From Spartobacteria bacterium (GTDB lineage Bacteria > Verrucomicrobiota > Verrucomicrobiia > Chthoniobacterales > Chthoniobacteraceae), in contig JANXZI010000468.1 in the NCBI GenBank assembly GCA_025355595.1, positions 1 through 11,013 of the forward strand: a stretch of 11,013 nt of DNA, given 5' to 3'. The notes beneath the pieces were generated by a model. It ran no database searches. It saw only the letters and a list, made by a program, of their open reading frames with translations, and was not told the origin of the DNA. Position numbers and translations under genes: made by a program. Shown here piece after piece: positions 1 to 6,596 of the stretch; within the stretch, counting starts at the first letter, position 1; the number at the start of each line of letters is the position of its first letter.

Positions 1-1269
1 CGCAAATTCTTCGGCATCCCCGATGACGAAAAAGGTGGCGGGAGCGACAATGGCAAGGACACGGGCAAAGGCCGCAAGCGCTCGATGCCCGTGGGCCTCG
101 GCAGCGGCGTGATCGTGAGCAAGGACGGCTACATCATCACGAACAACCACGTCGTCGATCAGGCCGATGAAATCACCGTGACGCTCGCCGACGGCAAGAC
201 CGAGCTGAAGGCGACCAAGATCGGCTCCGACGCGGGCAGCGACATCGCCGTGATCAAAATCGAGGCGAAGGATCTCAAGCCGATCACTTTTGCCGACAGC
301 GACAAGATCAAGGTCGGCGACATTGCGCTCGCGATTGGCAATCCGTTCGCTCTGCGGCAGACGGTGACAAAGGGAATCATCTCCGCCGTCGGGCGCAATC
401 AGACGGGCATTTCCGAGTTTGGAAATTTCATCCAGACCGATGCGTCCATCAATCCCGGCAACTCCGGCGGCGCACTCGTGGACGCGCTCGGACGTCTCGT
501 GGGAATCAACTCGGCCATCTTCAGCCAGAGCGGCGGGAACATGGGCATTGGCTTTGCGGTACCGTCGAACCAGGCGCGCGGTGTGATGGAGAGCCTCATC
601 AAATTCGGCAAGGTGCAGCGTGGCTTCATGGGCATCCAGATGCAGCCGCTTGATGAGAAGCTCGCGAAGGAATTCAAGGCGCCGGACAAGGACTGCATCC
701 TCGTCGCGGAAGTCGTGCCCGGCGGCGGCGCGGCGGCGGCCGGCGTGAAAAGCGGCGACGTGATCGTGAAGCTGAACGGCCAGCGGCCCGACGACATCGC
801 GGCACTCCGCAACACCATCGCGAATATGATGCCCGGCACGAAAGTGGACTTGGAAATCGTCCGCGACGGCAAGCCGAAGACCATCGCCGTCACGCTCGCG
901 GAGCGCGGCACGAATGGCGTCGCACTCGGCGTGCCGAACGCGCCCGCTCCCGCTTCACCACCCGTGAAAGCGCCCGACGTGCTCGATGGCGTCACCGTTG
1001 CGGACCTGAACGCGGAACTCCGCAAGCGTTTCACCATCGGCGAGGACGTGAAGGGCGCGCTCATCACGCAGGTGAACCCCGACTCCGCCTGCTCCGATGC
1101 CGACGTGCGCGCGGGCGATGTGATCGTGGACATTGACGGCAAAAGAATCGCCAGCGCCGACGACGCCGTGAAGCTCAGCGAGGAAGTGAAGACGAAGTCC
1201 AGCGTGCGCCTGCGCATCTCGCGCAAGGGTGCGACGCAGTTCGTCGTCGTCGAGGAGCGCAAGGAATAG
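1..1269 (+). CDS. htrA: HtrA/Do-family periplasmic serine protease, 5' end missing
   Basis: Envelope serine endopeptidase and chaperone of the HtrA/DegP/DegQ (Do) family, which degrades misfolded exported proteins. The frame is open from base 1, so the signal peptide and true start lie outside the window; 422 residues are visible. The visible N-terminus (RKFFGIPDD followed by a Gly/Lys-rich linker) matches the region just before the trypsin-like domain. Numbering from base 1, the catalytic triad is His50 (in TNNHVVD), Asp81 (in SDIAVIKI) and Ser155 (in INPGNSGGAL). PDZ1 spans roughly residues 210-301 and PDZ2 roughly 330-416; the Ala/Pro-rich stretch between them is a linker. Two PDZ domains fit DegP/DegQ rather than single-PDZ DegS. 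The ATG at 85 is internal because homology continues upstream of it. The gene converges on the minus-strand lysM gene. Family certain; the choice between degP and degQ is not possible here. Confidence 0.96.
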   Translation, partial: RKFFGIPDDEKGGGSDNGKDTGKGRKRSMPVGLGSGVIVSKDGYIITNNHVVDQADEITVTLADGKTELKATKIGSDAGSDIAVIKIEAKDLKPITFADSDKIKVGDIALAIGNPFALRQTVTKGIISAVGRNQTGISEFGNFIQTDASINPGNSGGALVDALGRLVGINSAIFSQSGGNMGIGFAVPSNQARGVMESLIKFGKVQRGFMGIQMQPLDEKLAKEFKAPDKDCILVAEVVPGGGAAAAGVKSGDVIVKLNGQRPDDIAALRNTIANMMPGTKVDLEIVRDGKPKTIAVTLAERGTNGVALGVPNAPAPASPPVKAPDVLDGVTVADLNAELRKRFTIGEDVKGALITQVNPDSACSDADVRAGDVIVDIDGKRIASADDAVKLSEEVKTKSSVRLRISRKGATQFVVVEERKE

Positions 1270-1275
1270 CGGTGG

Positions 1276-1299
1276 AACGCGACCTCCCGGGGCGTTTTT
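1276..1299 (+). terminator. Possible intrinsic terminator after htrA
   Basis: A short stem of AACGC (1276-1280) with GCGTT (1292-1296), and a five-T run at 1295-1299, begins 7 bases after the htrA stop codon. The stem is only 5 bp, its 3' arm overlaps the T-run, and the loop is CG-rich. It is a weak candidate; position and T-run are the main support. Confidence 0.35.
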
Positions 1300-1335
1300 G
1301 ATTCCGCACTGCTCATCCGTCCCCGAAGCGTGCCC

Positions 1336-1366
1336 GGAGCGTCACGCTCCAGCGCGCACGCGCGCT
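1336..1366. repeat. Two abutting short hairpins between convergent genes
   Basis: Two perfect small inverted repeats lie directly side by side. GGAGCG (1336-1341) pairs with CGCTCC (1345-1350) around TCA, and AGCGCG (1351-1356) pairs with CGCGCT (1361-1366) around CACG. The second ends at the stop codon of the minus-strand lysM gene. They may stop transcription or protect the 3' end of the converging transcripts, but neither has a T-run. Function is inferred from position only. Confidence 0.45.
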
Positions 1367-1893
1367 CAGTGCATCAGCCGCGACCAGCCGCTCTCGGCTT
1401 TCTTCGCAGGGGCCGTCGGCTTTCCGCCGGGAATTGTGAGCACTTGGCCGACCCGCAGCTTGCGCTCGTCCGCGATGTGATTCGTGTCCTTCAGCGTGCT
1501 GACGCTGACGTGATGCTTCGCGGCGATGCCGCTCAACGTCTCGCCCGCCGCGACGGTGTGCGTGGACCTGCCCGCCGTGGAAATTTTCGCAGGCGCAGTT
1601 TTCGCAGCAGGCTTCGCGGTGACGAAGGGCTTCGTCACCGGCTTCGGCGCAGGTGTGCCGTCGCGCGCGGCCTGGCGTGACTTCACATAGGATTCCAGCG
1701 CGGGATCGATCTGGAGAATCTTCGCATCGAGCCGACGATCCGCATCGCGGTATGCGGACTGCACGCGCGCATCGCGCAGCGCGATGGTGCGGACCTGCTG
1801 GTATTCCTTTTCCGTCGCCGCGGAGGATGCCGCACGGAGACCATGCGGGAGAAGGATGACACCGAGGGTGAAGACAAGGATGCGTGAGATCAT
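1366..1893 (-). CDS. Secreted LysM-domain protein
   Basis: Small exported protein likely to bind peptidoglycan. From the ATG at 1893 it is 175 residues: a Sec-type signal peptide (MISRILVFTLGVILLPHGLRA, about 1-21), then a charged helical segment (about 25-75) that may form a coiled coil. An Ala/Pro/Lys-rich linker (78-108) follows, then one C-terminal LysM domain (about 111-154, with HTVAAGETLSGIAAKHHVS and LRVGQVLTIP). LysM domains recognise N-acetylglucosamine in peptidoglycan. The open frame continues upstream to 2010 inside the neighbouring gene, but that extension lacks any signal and overlaps the coding end of the neighbour, so the ATG at 1893 is preferred. It starts 43 nt after the LamG-like gene on the same strand and may be co-transcribed with it. 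No catalytic domain is visible. Confidence 0.88.
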   Translation of the reverse strand: MISRILVFTLGVILLPHGLRAASSAATEKEYQQVRTIALRDARVQSAYRDADRRLDAKILQIDPALESYVKSRQAARDGTPAPKPVTKPFVTAKPAAKTAPAKISTAGRSTHTVAAGETLSGIAAKHHVSVSTLKDTNHIADERKLRVGQVLTIPGGKPTAPAKKAESGWSRLMH

Positions 1894-1936
1894 GCGCGAT
1901 GCGCTACCGGAAACAACACGCGGCGGCAAGGGCGTG

Positions 1937-2692
1937 CTACTTCGCGGGCTCCGCGTTCCAGACTTTGATCTCGCCAAAGTAGCCGTCCTTGCCCGCAACG
2001 CCGAGTTCAATCTTCGACTTCGTGGCGTGGCCGATGCCGGCGGACTTCAGGTAGCCGACCGGATTCCCATCCACGCTCGCGCGCATCTCATCGCCGGCGA
2101 CCTCGACGGTGAAGGTGTACCATTTTCCCGGTTCAAATTTCGCAGGGAACGTCGCGCTCTTGCCGACCAGCATCTTCGCGGCTTCCCCCTTCTTGCTGGG
2201 ATCCTTTTGCAGCGCCTTGATCTCTTCGTTCTGGCTGCCGTCGCGCTCGTCCATCATCACGACCTTGTCGAGATGCACCCGCGCGCGGGCGATGTGTCCG
2301 TAGTGCGAGCCGGTGAATTTGCGGTCGTCAAACTCCACATCAATCATCGTCGCGCCCTCGAATTTGATCTTCGCCTCGATGACGCTGTCCTTCGTCGGGA
2401 TCTCCAGGCCGTACACGGCGGCGTGCGCCTTCACCTCGGGCTTGCCGTTCGCGGCGGGCACATCCTTGTCGCGCGTCTGCGTGCCCTTGAGCATTCCGCC
2501 CTCGACTTTGAAAGTGTCCACCACGCGATGCCAGCGCTTGTCCGGCGTGCTGCCTTTGAAGTCATCGGAAAAAAGCAGCTCCTTCTTTTTCGCGATGGGA
2601 TTCGCGGGCATGGTGGGCGCCTTCGGTGCCTCGGCAGCGAGTGCGGCGGCGGTGAAAATGCAGGACAGGGCGAGGATGGGGCGGATAATCAT
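1937..2692 (-). CDS. Secreted LamG/DUF1080-like jelly-roll protein
   Basis: Exported protein of 251 residues with a clear signal peptide (MIIRPILALSCIFTAAALAA, cleavage near residue 20). The mature part has the layout of concanavalin A-like folds (LamG or DUF1080/3-keto-disaccharide hydrolase type). ELLFSDDF (about 38-45) opens the domain, RWHRVVDTFKVEGGMLKG follows, WYTFTVEVAGDEMRASVDG is the typical strand pair with a buried Trp, and the IELGV...FGEIKVWNA strands close it. Such proteins are abundant in Verrucomicrobiota and Planctomycetota, where many bind or process carbohydrates. I cannot identify catalytic residues, so binding versus hydrolysis is open. The Cys at 11 is too early to be a convincing lipobox. 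It lies between the half-transporter pair (with a hairpin between) and lysM on the same strand. Confidence 0.82.
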   Translation of the reverse strand: MIIRPILALSCIFTAAALAAEAPKAPTMPANPIAKKKELLFSDDFKGSTPDKRWHRVVDTFKVEGGMLKGTQTRDKDVPAANGKPEVKAHAAVYGLEIPTKDSVIEAKIKFEGATMIDVEFDDRKFTGSHYGHIARARVHLDKVVMMDERDGSQNEEIKALQKDPSKKGEAAKMLVGKSATFPAKFEPGKWYTFTVEVAGDEMRASVDGNPVGYLKSAGIGHATKSKIELGVAGKDGYFGEIKVWNAEPAK

Positions 2693-2707
2693 GGCGGGGT
2701 TTGAAAG

Positions 2708-2732
2708 GGCGCGCAGCGTGCCGGTGCGCGCC
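2708..2732 (-). terminator. Hairpin after the half-transporter operon
   Basis: A perfect 7-bp stem of GGCGCGC (2708-2714) and GCGCGCC (2726-2732) with an 11-base loop lies 27 nt past the stop codon of the second half-transporter. A second 7-bp arm pair (2694-2700 with 2753-2759) encloses it. On the minus strand the hairpin is followed only by CTTTC, so it is not a classic U-tract terminator. It could act as an attenuator or mRNA 3' end between the transporter pair and the LamG-like gene. Confidence 0.4.
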
Positions 2733-2759
2733 GGTGAATGGCAAGCACAAGCACCCCGC

Positions 2760-3098
2760 TCACCCCGCGACGAGGAACAGCCCGCCGCAGATCAGCGCGA
2801 CGCCGAGCACGATGCGCAGCGTGATTTTTTCGCGCAGGAAAAATGCGGCGGCGATGACGATGACCACGCGCTCGATTCCCTCGAAGGGATAGAATTTGCT
2901 GAGCGGAATTTCCGAGAGCTGCGAGAGGCCGAGGAAGAAACTGAGCGCCATCGCGGTGATGCCCGCGGCGAATGCGGACACACGCTGGCGCGTCGGTCTC
3001 ACCGCGCCGGTCTCGTCCATCGCGACTTTGAAAAAAACCTGGCCGACGACCTGAAGGACGAACGTGAGCGTGACGAGGATGATCGCGAGCGTGCTCAT
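2760..3098 (-). CDS. EamA/SMR-type half-transporter subunit 2
   Basis: Inner-membrane protein of 112 residues with four predicted helices, the size of a single drug/metabolite transporter (DMT) repeat rather than the usual ten-helix EamA protein. Helix 1 carries GQVFFK (19-24), which recalls the GQ...K motif of ArnE-like small transporters. The C-terminal half (KFYPFEGIERVV, FFLREKITL, GVALICGGLFLV) has the Pro-rich turn, Arg-Glu loop and Gly-rich last helix typical of EamA repeats. It starts 16 nt after the stop of a second four-helix protein, so the two probably form a heterodimer, as ArnE/ArnF and MdtI/MdtJ do. The substrate is unknown; the upstream acyltransferase suggests a modified lipid-linked or amino-acylated compound. 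No Shine-Dalgarno is seen. Confidence 0.8.
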   Translation of the reverse strand: MSTLAIILVTLTFVLQVVGQVFFKVAMDETGAVRPTRQRVSAFAAGITAMALSFFLGLSQLSEIPLSKFYPFEGIERVVIVIAAAFFLREKITLRIVLGVALICGGLFLVAG

Positions 3099-3114
3099 GG
3101 ATTCGCAAGCGCGC

Positions 3115-3489
3115 TCAGGCGTGCCCCTTTTTCTCCGCGTGCTCCTCAGCGTGAGCCACGGCGGGCGCGGTAATCATCACCCCAAGGAAGACGAGTGCGA
3201 TGCCGATCCACTGGCGCGCGCCGATGTGCTCGTGCAGCAGCCACCACGAGCCGATCGGCACGAGCACGTGCTGCAAGCCGGAGAGATTGTAGGCGACAGT
3301 CAGGCGGATGCTGCGCAGCGCATTCAGCCAGCACAGCAGACCGAAAATTCCCGCGACGACACTGAGCCACACCCAGCCGGAACGGAGTTGGGAGACATCA
3401 ATCGCCGACTGTGCGATCGCGGAATCCGCGCCGCGCTTTTTCAAAATCTCCGAGACCACCACGAGGATTACGGCGAGAAAAATCTGCAT
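3115..3489 (-). CDS. EamA/SMR-type half-transporter subunit 1
   Basis: Inner-membrane protein, 124 residues from the ATG at 3489, with four helices and a basic/His/Glu-rich tail (EEHAEKKGHA). Features of an EamA/SMR repeat are TVAYNLSGLQHVLVPIGSWWLL followed by the loop HEHIGARQ and a Gly-rich last helix (WIGIALVFLGVMI). The open frame reaches an ATG at 3636, but that start would overlap the conserved end of the acyltransferase gene by 112 nt and add a Pro-rich segment foreign to the family. A CTG at 3528, overlapping the upstream TGA as CTGA, is another candidate and would add the basic segment ARLWKKITHP before helix 1. The product is likely the partner of the 112-residue half-transporter just downstream. 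Function as a pair is inferred; the fold assignment is fairly secure. Confidence 0.75.
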   Translation of the reverse strand: MQIFLAVILVVVSEILKKRGADSAIAQSAIDVSQLRSGWVWLSVVAGIFGLLCWLNALRSIRLTVAYNLSGLQHVLVPIGSWWLLHEHIGARQWIGIALVFLGVMITAPAVAHAEEHAEKKGHA

Positions 3490-3524
3490 CGTCGGATGCG
3501 TGATTTTTTTCCACAGCCGCGCGA

Positions 3525-4775
3525 TCAGAGTTCGTGGGCGTTCGGGAATTTCTGGATCGTCTTGTCGTGCCGCACCGGCTGGAGGAAGCGGAGTGCGATC
3601 TTGAAAATTGGGTTGATCAGGCGGGACGTGTGCCATGCGTAGAGGTCGAGCGGCGCGAGTTCCATCCGCAGGTGAAACTTCGGGTCATAGTTGAGCGGCG
3701 CGGTGTAGTAGCGTTTCAGGCCGTTGTCCAACGCCCACTCAACGACATCGCGCCATGTGACGAAGTAGAGGTGCAGATCGAGCGCGACGGCGTAGTCGAG
3801 GCCGACATTCAGATCGTGGATCGTGTCGCCGTGGATGATGCACAGTGCGAAGGCGACGATCTTCCCATTTTGGCGCCAGAGGAAAAAGCGCGCGCAGTCG
3901 GCCATCTCGCGGCTGATCCGGAGCAGAAAATCCTTCGTGAGTTCCTCGAAGCGCAGTTCCGAGCGCGCGAAGGTCTGCACGTAGAGCGGATGAATTTCGT
4001 CAATGACGCCCGAGATGTCCGTCACGACTTCGAGCGTGAGCGGCGGATGCTCGGTGAGCTTCTTGAATTTCCGCCGCAGGTTCTTGCGAAAGGAATAGCT
4101 CACGCGCTTCTGCAAAAATTCCTCGAAGCTCGCGAAGTCGAGCGCGAGCCCGCACGCGGGCATGGACGGCGCGCGGCTGTATCCGCGCGAGAGCAGCGGC
4201 TTCAGCGCGTCGCGATATTTTGAGGGGTAGTCCTTCAGCAAAACGATCGACACCTTCGAACTGCGCGCGAACGCCGCCAGCGCATCGGTGAGCGCGTCAA
4301 CCGCCCACGGCGCGGTGCTGTCGAGCGAGCCTTCACTCGCGGAGCAGCCGAGCATGAGCATGCGGAGCGACAGCCAGCCGGGGAAAATCTTGCGCGGCCA
4401 GTTCAGCAGCGCGCGCAGCTTGCCGGGCATGCCCGCAGTGAGATCCTGCTTTACGAAAAAAAGCTGCTGCATCGCGACCTCGCCCGTCGCGGAATTTTCC
4501 AGAAAAAGGTAGCGGTGGTCGAACTGCCCCGAGAGCGTCTCCGCGGTGATCCGGTGGTAGCGGTGATCCTTCACGTGCCCGGCAAATGCCTTCTGCCACC
4601 GCGCAAGATCGTCGCCTTCGAGCAGAGACACGATGCGCGCATTGCCCGAAGAAGTCGCAAACTCAACCGGCGCTGCGGGCGCGCGGCCGTGCTTCGGATC
4701 CTCGGCATTCGCAACCGGTGCAGGACGTGCGGCTTCCATCACGAATGCTGCGCCCCGCATTCGCGAGCGACGCAC
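3525..4775 (-). CDS. GNAT-fold (BioF2/FemAB-like) acyltransferase
   Basis: Cytoplasmic protein of up to 416 residues resembling the GNAT-related Acetyltransf_6/FemAB-like group, which transfers acyl or aminoacyl groups to amines on sugars, lipids or peptidoglycan precursors. From the GTG at 4775, the basic patch SYSFRKNLRRKFKKL (226-240), the segment HPLYVQTFARSELRFEELT (262-280) and the core strand KIVAFALCIIHGDTIHDLNV (305-324) fit this group. The late NGLKRYYTAPLNYDPKFHLR (351-370) also fits. The first 40 residues are Ala/Pro-rich and poorly defined, so ATG starts at 4760 or 4739 are equally possible; none has a good ribosome site. The gene is first in a probable operon with two half-transporters 35 and 426 nt downstream of its stop, which suggests its product is moved across the membrane. 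Substrate unknown. Confidence 0.78.
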   Translation of the reverse strand: MRRSRMRGAAFVMEAARPAPVANAEDPKHGRAPAAPVEFATSSGNARIVSLLEGDDLARWQKAFAGHVKDHRYHRITAETLSGQFDHRYLFLENSATGEVAMQQLFFVKQDLTAGMPGKLRALLNWPRKIFPGWLSLRMLMLGCSASEGSLDSTAPWAVDALTDALAAFARSSKVSIVLLKDYPSKYRDALKPLLSRGYSRAPSMPACGLALDFASFEEFLQKRVSYSFRKNLRRKFKKLTEHPPLTLEVVTDISGVIDEIHPLYVQTFARSELRFEELTKDFLLRISREMADCARFFLWRQNGKIVAFALCIIHGDTIHDLNVGLDYAVALDLHLYFVTWRDVVEWALDNGLKRYYTAPLNYDPKFHLRMELAPLDLYAWHTSRLINPIFKIALRFLQPVRHDKTIQKFPNAHEL

Positions 4776-5056
4776 TTTTTTACGGCGCGACGCGGCGCGC
4801 TCTCACTCGAAATGGATGACGGTTCGGCAGACACGCACGCAGTTTTAGGAAAGCCCGCCGCAGTTCAATCTCCTTCGTGCGCTTTGTGGGGTACGAGAGG
4901 CCACTCATGCAAAAGCAGCGGGGCACGCAACCACGCAAAGGCGAAGGAAAACGATGCACACCGCGCCTTGGTGCCTCCGCGCCTTTGCGTGACACTTTCG
5001 AAAACCGCTGCGAAACAACTTGGCAGCCGCACGCAGGACGTGTCTGGTGCGGGTCT
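4776..5056. other. Non-coding interval between divergent genes
   Basis: This 281-base stretch separates the minus-strand acyltransferase from the plus-strand basic mini-gene. Open frames cross it on both strands, but their products are low-complexity, Arg/Ser-rich and show no family motif. It contains the imperfect inverted repeat at 4932-4991 and related CTTTGTGG/CTTTGCG text starting near 4870. Promoters for both flanking genes should lie here, but I cannot point to convincing -35/-10 pairs. Confidence 0.6.
4932..4991. repeat. 60-bp inverted repeat with CGCAAAGG arms
   Basis: CACGCAAAGGCG (4932-4943) is the exact reverse complement of CGCCTTTGCGTG (4980-4991). The right half also repeats CCGCGCCTT directly at 4961-4969 and 4978-4986. 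Text of this style (CCTTGGTGCC...CTTTGCGTGA) is familiar to me from dispersed intergenic repeats in several bacterial phyla, but I cannot confirm copy number from one window. It may be a mobile hairpin element (REP/MITE-like) or an mRNA structure. Confidence 0.6.
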
Positions 5057-5158
5057 ATGGGACACTGCAAAGGCAAAGACAACGTGAAGAAGCGCGCCGT
5101 ACGCCGCAAAAAAAACGACCGCCTCGCGCTCGCCAAGAGCGAGCCTGCGGCGAAGTAA
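5057..5158 (+). CDS. 33-residue highly basic small protein
   Basis: Short ORF running from ATG to TAA, 33 residues: MGHCKGKDNVKKRAVRRK, then a Lys/Arg-rich continuation ending in LALAKSEPAAK. About a third of the residues are Lys or Arg, few are hydrophobic, and there is no membrane segment, so a soluble nucleic-acid- or ribosome-associated peptide is likely. Support for a real gene: about 26 of 33 codons end in G or C like the neighbouring genes, and the strongest intrinsic terminator of the window begins 27 nt after the stop. The opening (MGxxKGKDNxKK) reminds me of very small basic proteins in Verrucomicrobiota, but I cannot name a family. The frame is open further upstream (to 4877), yet that part encodes repeat-derived text. 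Alternatively the region could be a small non-coding RNA that happens to contain an ORF. Confidence 0.6.
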   Translation: MGHCKGKDNVKKRAVRRKKNDRLALAKSEPAAK

Positions 5159-5185
5159 CGCGGCGGGCTCCGGTGAGCGGATGAC

Positions 5186-5218
5186 AGACCTCGGGATTCG
5201 TTCCGAGGTCTTGTTTTT
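5186..5218 (+). terminator. Strong intrinsic terminator with UUCG tetraloop
   Basis: AGACCTCGG (5186-5194) pairs perfectly with CCGAGGTCT (5203-5211). A G-T wobble (5195/5202) and an A-T pair (5196/5201) extend the stem to 11 bp around the tetraloop TTCG (5197-5200). TTGTTTTT (5211-5218) follows immediately. This is a textbook rho-independent terminator for plus-strand transcription, and the only gene it can serve is the 33-codon ORF ending at 5158. It insulates that gene from the PQQ-like gene starting at 5299. Confidence 0.92.
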
Positions 5219-5246
5219 CGTACCGAAGCGCACGAGCAGGACGCCG

Positions 5247-5260
5247 GGGTGAGTTCACCC
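5247..5260. promoter_or_regulatory. Palindrome upstream of the PQQ-like gene
   Basis: GGGTGA (5247-5252) and TCACCC (5255-5260) form a perfect inverted repeat separated by GT, 38 nt before the propeller gene's first possible start. Size and position would suit a repressor or activator site, but palindromes this short are frequent in GC-rich DNA. No matching copy was seen elsewhere in the window. Confidence 0.2.
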
Positions 5261-5298
5261 GCGACCCGCACTCACCTCGCGTCCGATTTGGAAACAGG

Positions 5299-6549
5299 AT
5301 GCGTTCGCTCCGCCGCTCGTGTATTCGTCTGCGCATGAACGCGCGCCTTCCCCTGCTCACCCTCATTGTCCATTTTTCCACCACTGCGCTCGCGGGCGAC
5401 TGGCCGCACTACCGCGGGCCCGCGCTGAACGGCTCCACGCAGGAAACCGTCGGCACGCTCCCCGTGGGCGGGCCGCGCGAGATGTGGCGCGTGCAACTCG
5501 GCACCGGGCTCAGCAGCGTGACCGTCGCGGATGGCCGCGCATTTTCCGCAGGATACAAGGACGGCAAGGAAGTGCTGCAATGCCTCAGCGTCGCGAACGG
5601 CCGCGGGCTGTGGGCATACGGGTGGACGGCGAAACTCGGCAACTATCTCTTCGAAGGCGGCCCGCGCGCGACGCCCACACTCGACGGTGATCGCGTGTAC
5701 ATGCTCGGCGCGGATGGCCATGTCGCGTGCGTGTCGGCTGCGAACGGAAAACCGGTTTGGGAGAAGAATCTCGTCAGCGATTTCGGCGGGCGACGGCCTG
5801 AGTGGGGGTTCAGCGGCTCGCCCACGGTGGAGGGAAAAAATGTGATCCTCGACTGCGGCGGCAAAGGCGCGAGCACCGTCGCCCTGAACAAGCTCACCGG
5901 CGAACTTTCGTGGAGGTCCGGCGACGAGGAAGCGGGCTACGGCAGCCCCGTCACCGCCACGCTCGGAGGAGCGCGACGCGTGCTCATTTTGAAGGCGGAC
6001 GCACTCGTCGCGCTCGACACGGCGACCGGCACCGAGGCCGCGCGCTTCGACTGGAAGACGTCATGGAAGGTGAATGCCGCGACGCCCCTGCTCGTCGGCT
6101 CGCGCGTCGTCGTCTCCTCCGCGTACAATCACGGCGCGGGCGCGTTCGACTTCGGCGGCGGCAAGCCCTCGCAGGCTTGGTTCACGAAGAACATGCACGC
6201 GCACTTCAACACCCCCGTCGCACGCGGCGGCTACGTCTTCGGCATGGATGGCGAGGCCGGCAAACGCCGCGCCGCGCTCGTCTGTCTCGACCTCGCGGGC
6301 GGCGATGAAAAGTGGCGCGCGAAGGAAGTGAACAACGGCTCGCTGATCGTCGCGGGCGACAAGCTTGTCATCGTCACTGAGGCCGGCGATCTCGTCATCG
6401 CTGCGGCGAGTGGCGCAGGCTACAAGGAACTCGCACGGAAAAAAGTCCTCAGCGGCCACTGCTGGGTGCAACCCGCGCTCTCGGGCGGGAAGGTGTTCTG
6501 CAAAAACAACAGCGGCGAACTTGTCGCGCTCGACCTTGGCGGGAAGTAG
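5299..6549 (+). CDS. Secreted PQQ-like beta-propeller protein
   Basis: Exported protein of 416 residues. The signal peptide includes the hydrophobic run LPLLTLIVHFSTTALAG, and the mature chain opens with DWPHYRGP, the hallmark start of PQQ-like (outer-membrane-type) beta-propellers common in Verrucomicrobiota and Planctomycetota. Blade repeats follow the pattern G.V..L...G...W: RVYMLGADGHVACVSAANG.PVWEK, VALNKLTGELSWRSGD, LVALDTATGTEAARF, ALVCLDLAGGDEKWRAKE and a final GELVALDL. No quinone-dehydrogenase catalytic residues stand out, so a binding or scaffold role is as likely as an enzymatic one. Two starts are possible: ATG 5299, preceded by GGAAACAGG, a weak ribosome site, and ATG 5335, which gives a more compact signal peptide. 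It follows a strong terminator, so it should have its own promoter. Confidence 0.88.
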   Translation: MRSLRRSCIRLRMNARLPLLTLIVHFSTTALAGDWPHYRGPALNGSTQETVGTLPVGGPREMWRVQLGTGLSSVTVADGRAFSAGYKDGKEVLQCLSVANGRGLWAYGWTAKLGNYLFEGGPRATPTLDGDRVYMLGADGHVACVSAANGKPVWEKNLVSDFGGRRPEWGFSGSPTVEGKNVILDCGGKGASTVALNKLTGELSWRSGDEEAGYGSPVTATLGGARRVLILKADALVALDTATGTEAARFDWKTSWKVNAATPLLVGSRVVVSSAYNHGAGAFDFGGGKPSQAWFTKNMHAHFNTPVARGGYVFGMDGEAGKRRAALVCLDLAGGDEKWRAKEVNNGSLIVAGDKLVIVTEAGDLVIAAASGAGYKELARKKVLSGHCWVQPALSGGKVFCKNNSGELVALDLGGK

Positions 6550-6596
6550 TCCGGCTTCACCGCTCAAATGCTCATCCTTTGACCGAAAAACACTGC

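Noticed and set aside
399..1316. A 305-codon minus-strand open frame opposite htrA
   Set aside because: Pure shadow: Ser/Pro/Ala-rich product, and the plus strand carries the intact protease triad.
1336..1366. CRISPR-like or tandem-repeat array
   Set aside because: The two abutting hairpins have different sequences and no spacer periodicity; nothing resembling a CRISPR array or cas gene is present in the window.
1784..3173. Long plus-strand open frames (306 and 286 codons) opposite the LamG-like and half-transporter genes
   Set aside because: They are antisense to genes with signal peptides and membrane helices, and their translations are charged low-complexity sequence.
2760..3489. A frameshifted full-length EamA transporter split into two halves
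   Set aside because: Each half has its own start and stop with a 16-nt gap, and each is a complete four-helix unit, which fits genuine paired half-transporters better than a broken gene.
4877..5056. Upstream extension of the basic mini-gene to a 93-residue protein
   Set aside because: The extra 60 residues are encoded by the repeat element and lack the Lys/Arg-rich character of the last 33; the ATG at 5057 is the natural start.
4780..5271. Minus-strand open frames of 163 and 122 codons across the gap before the propeller gene
   Set aside because: Both cross the inverted repeat and the terminator, and the products are Arg/Ser-rich without motifs; no conserved start is visible.
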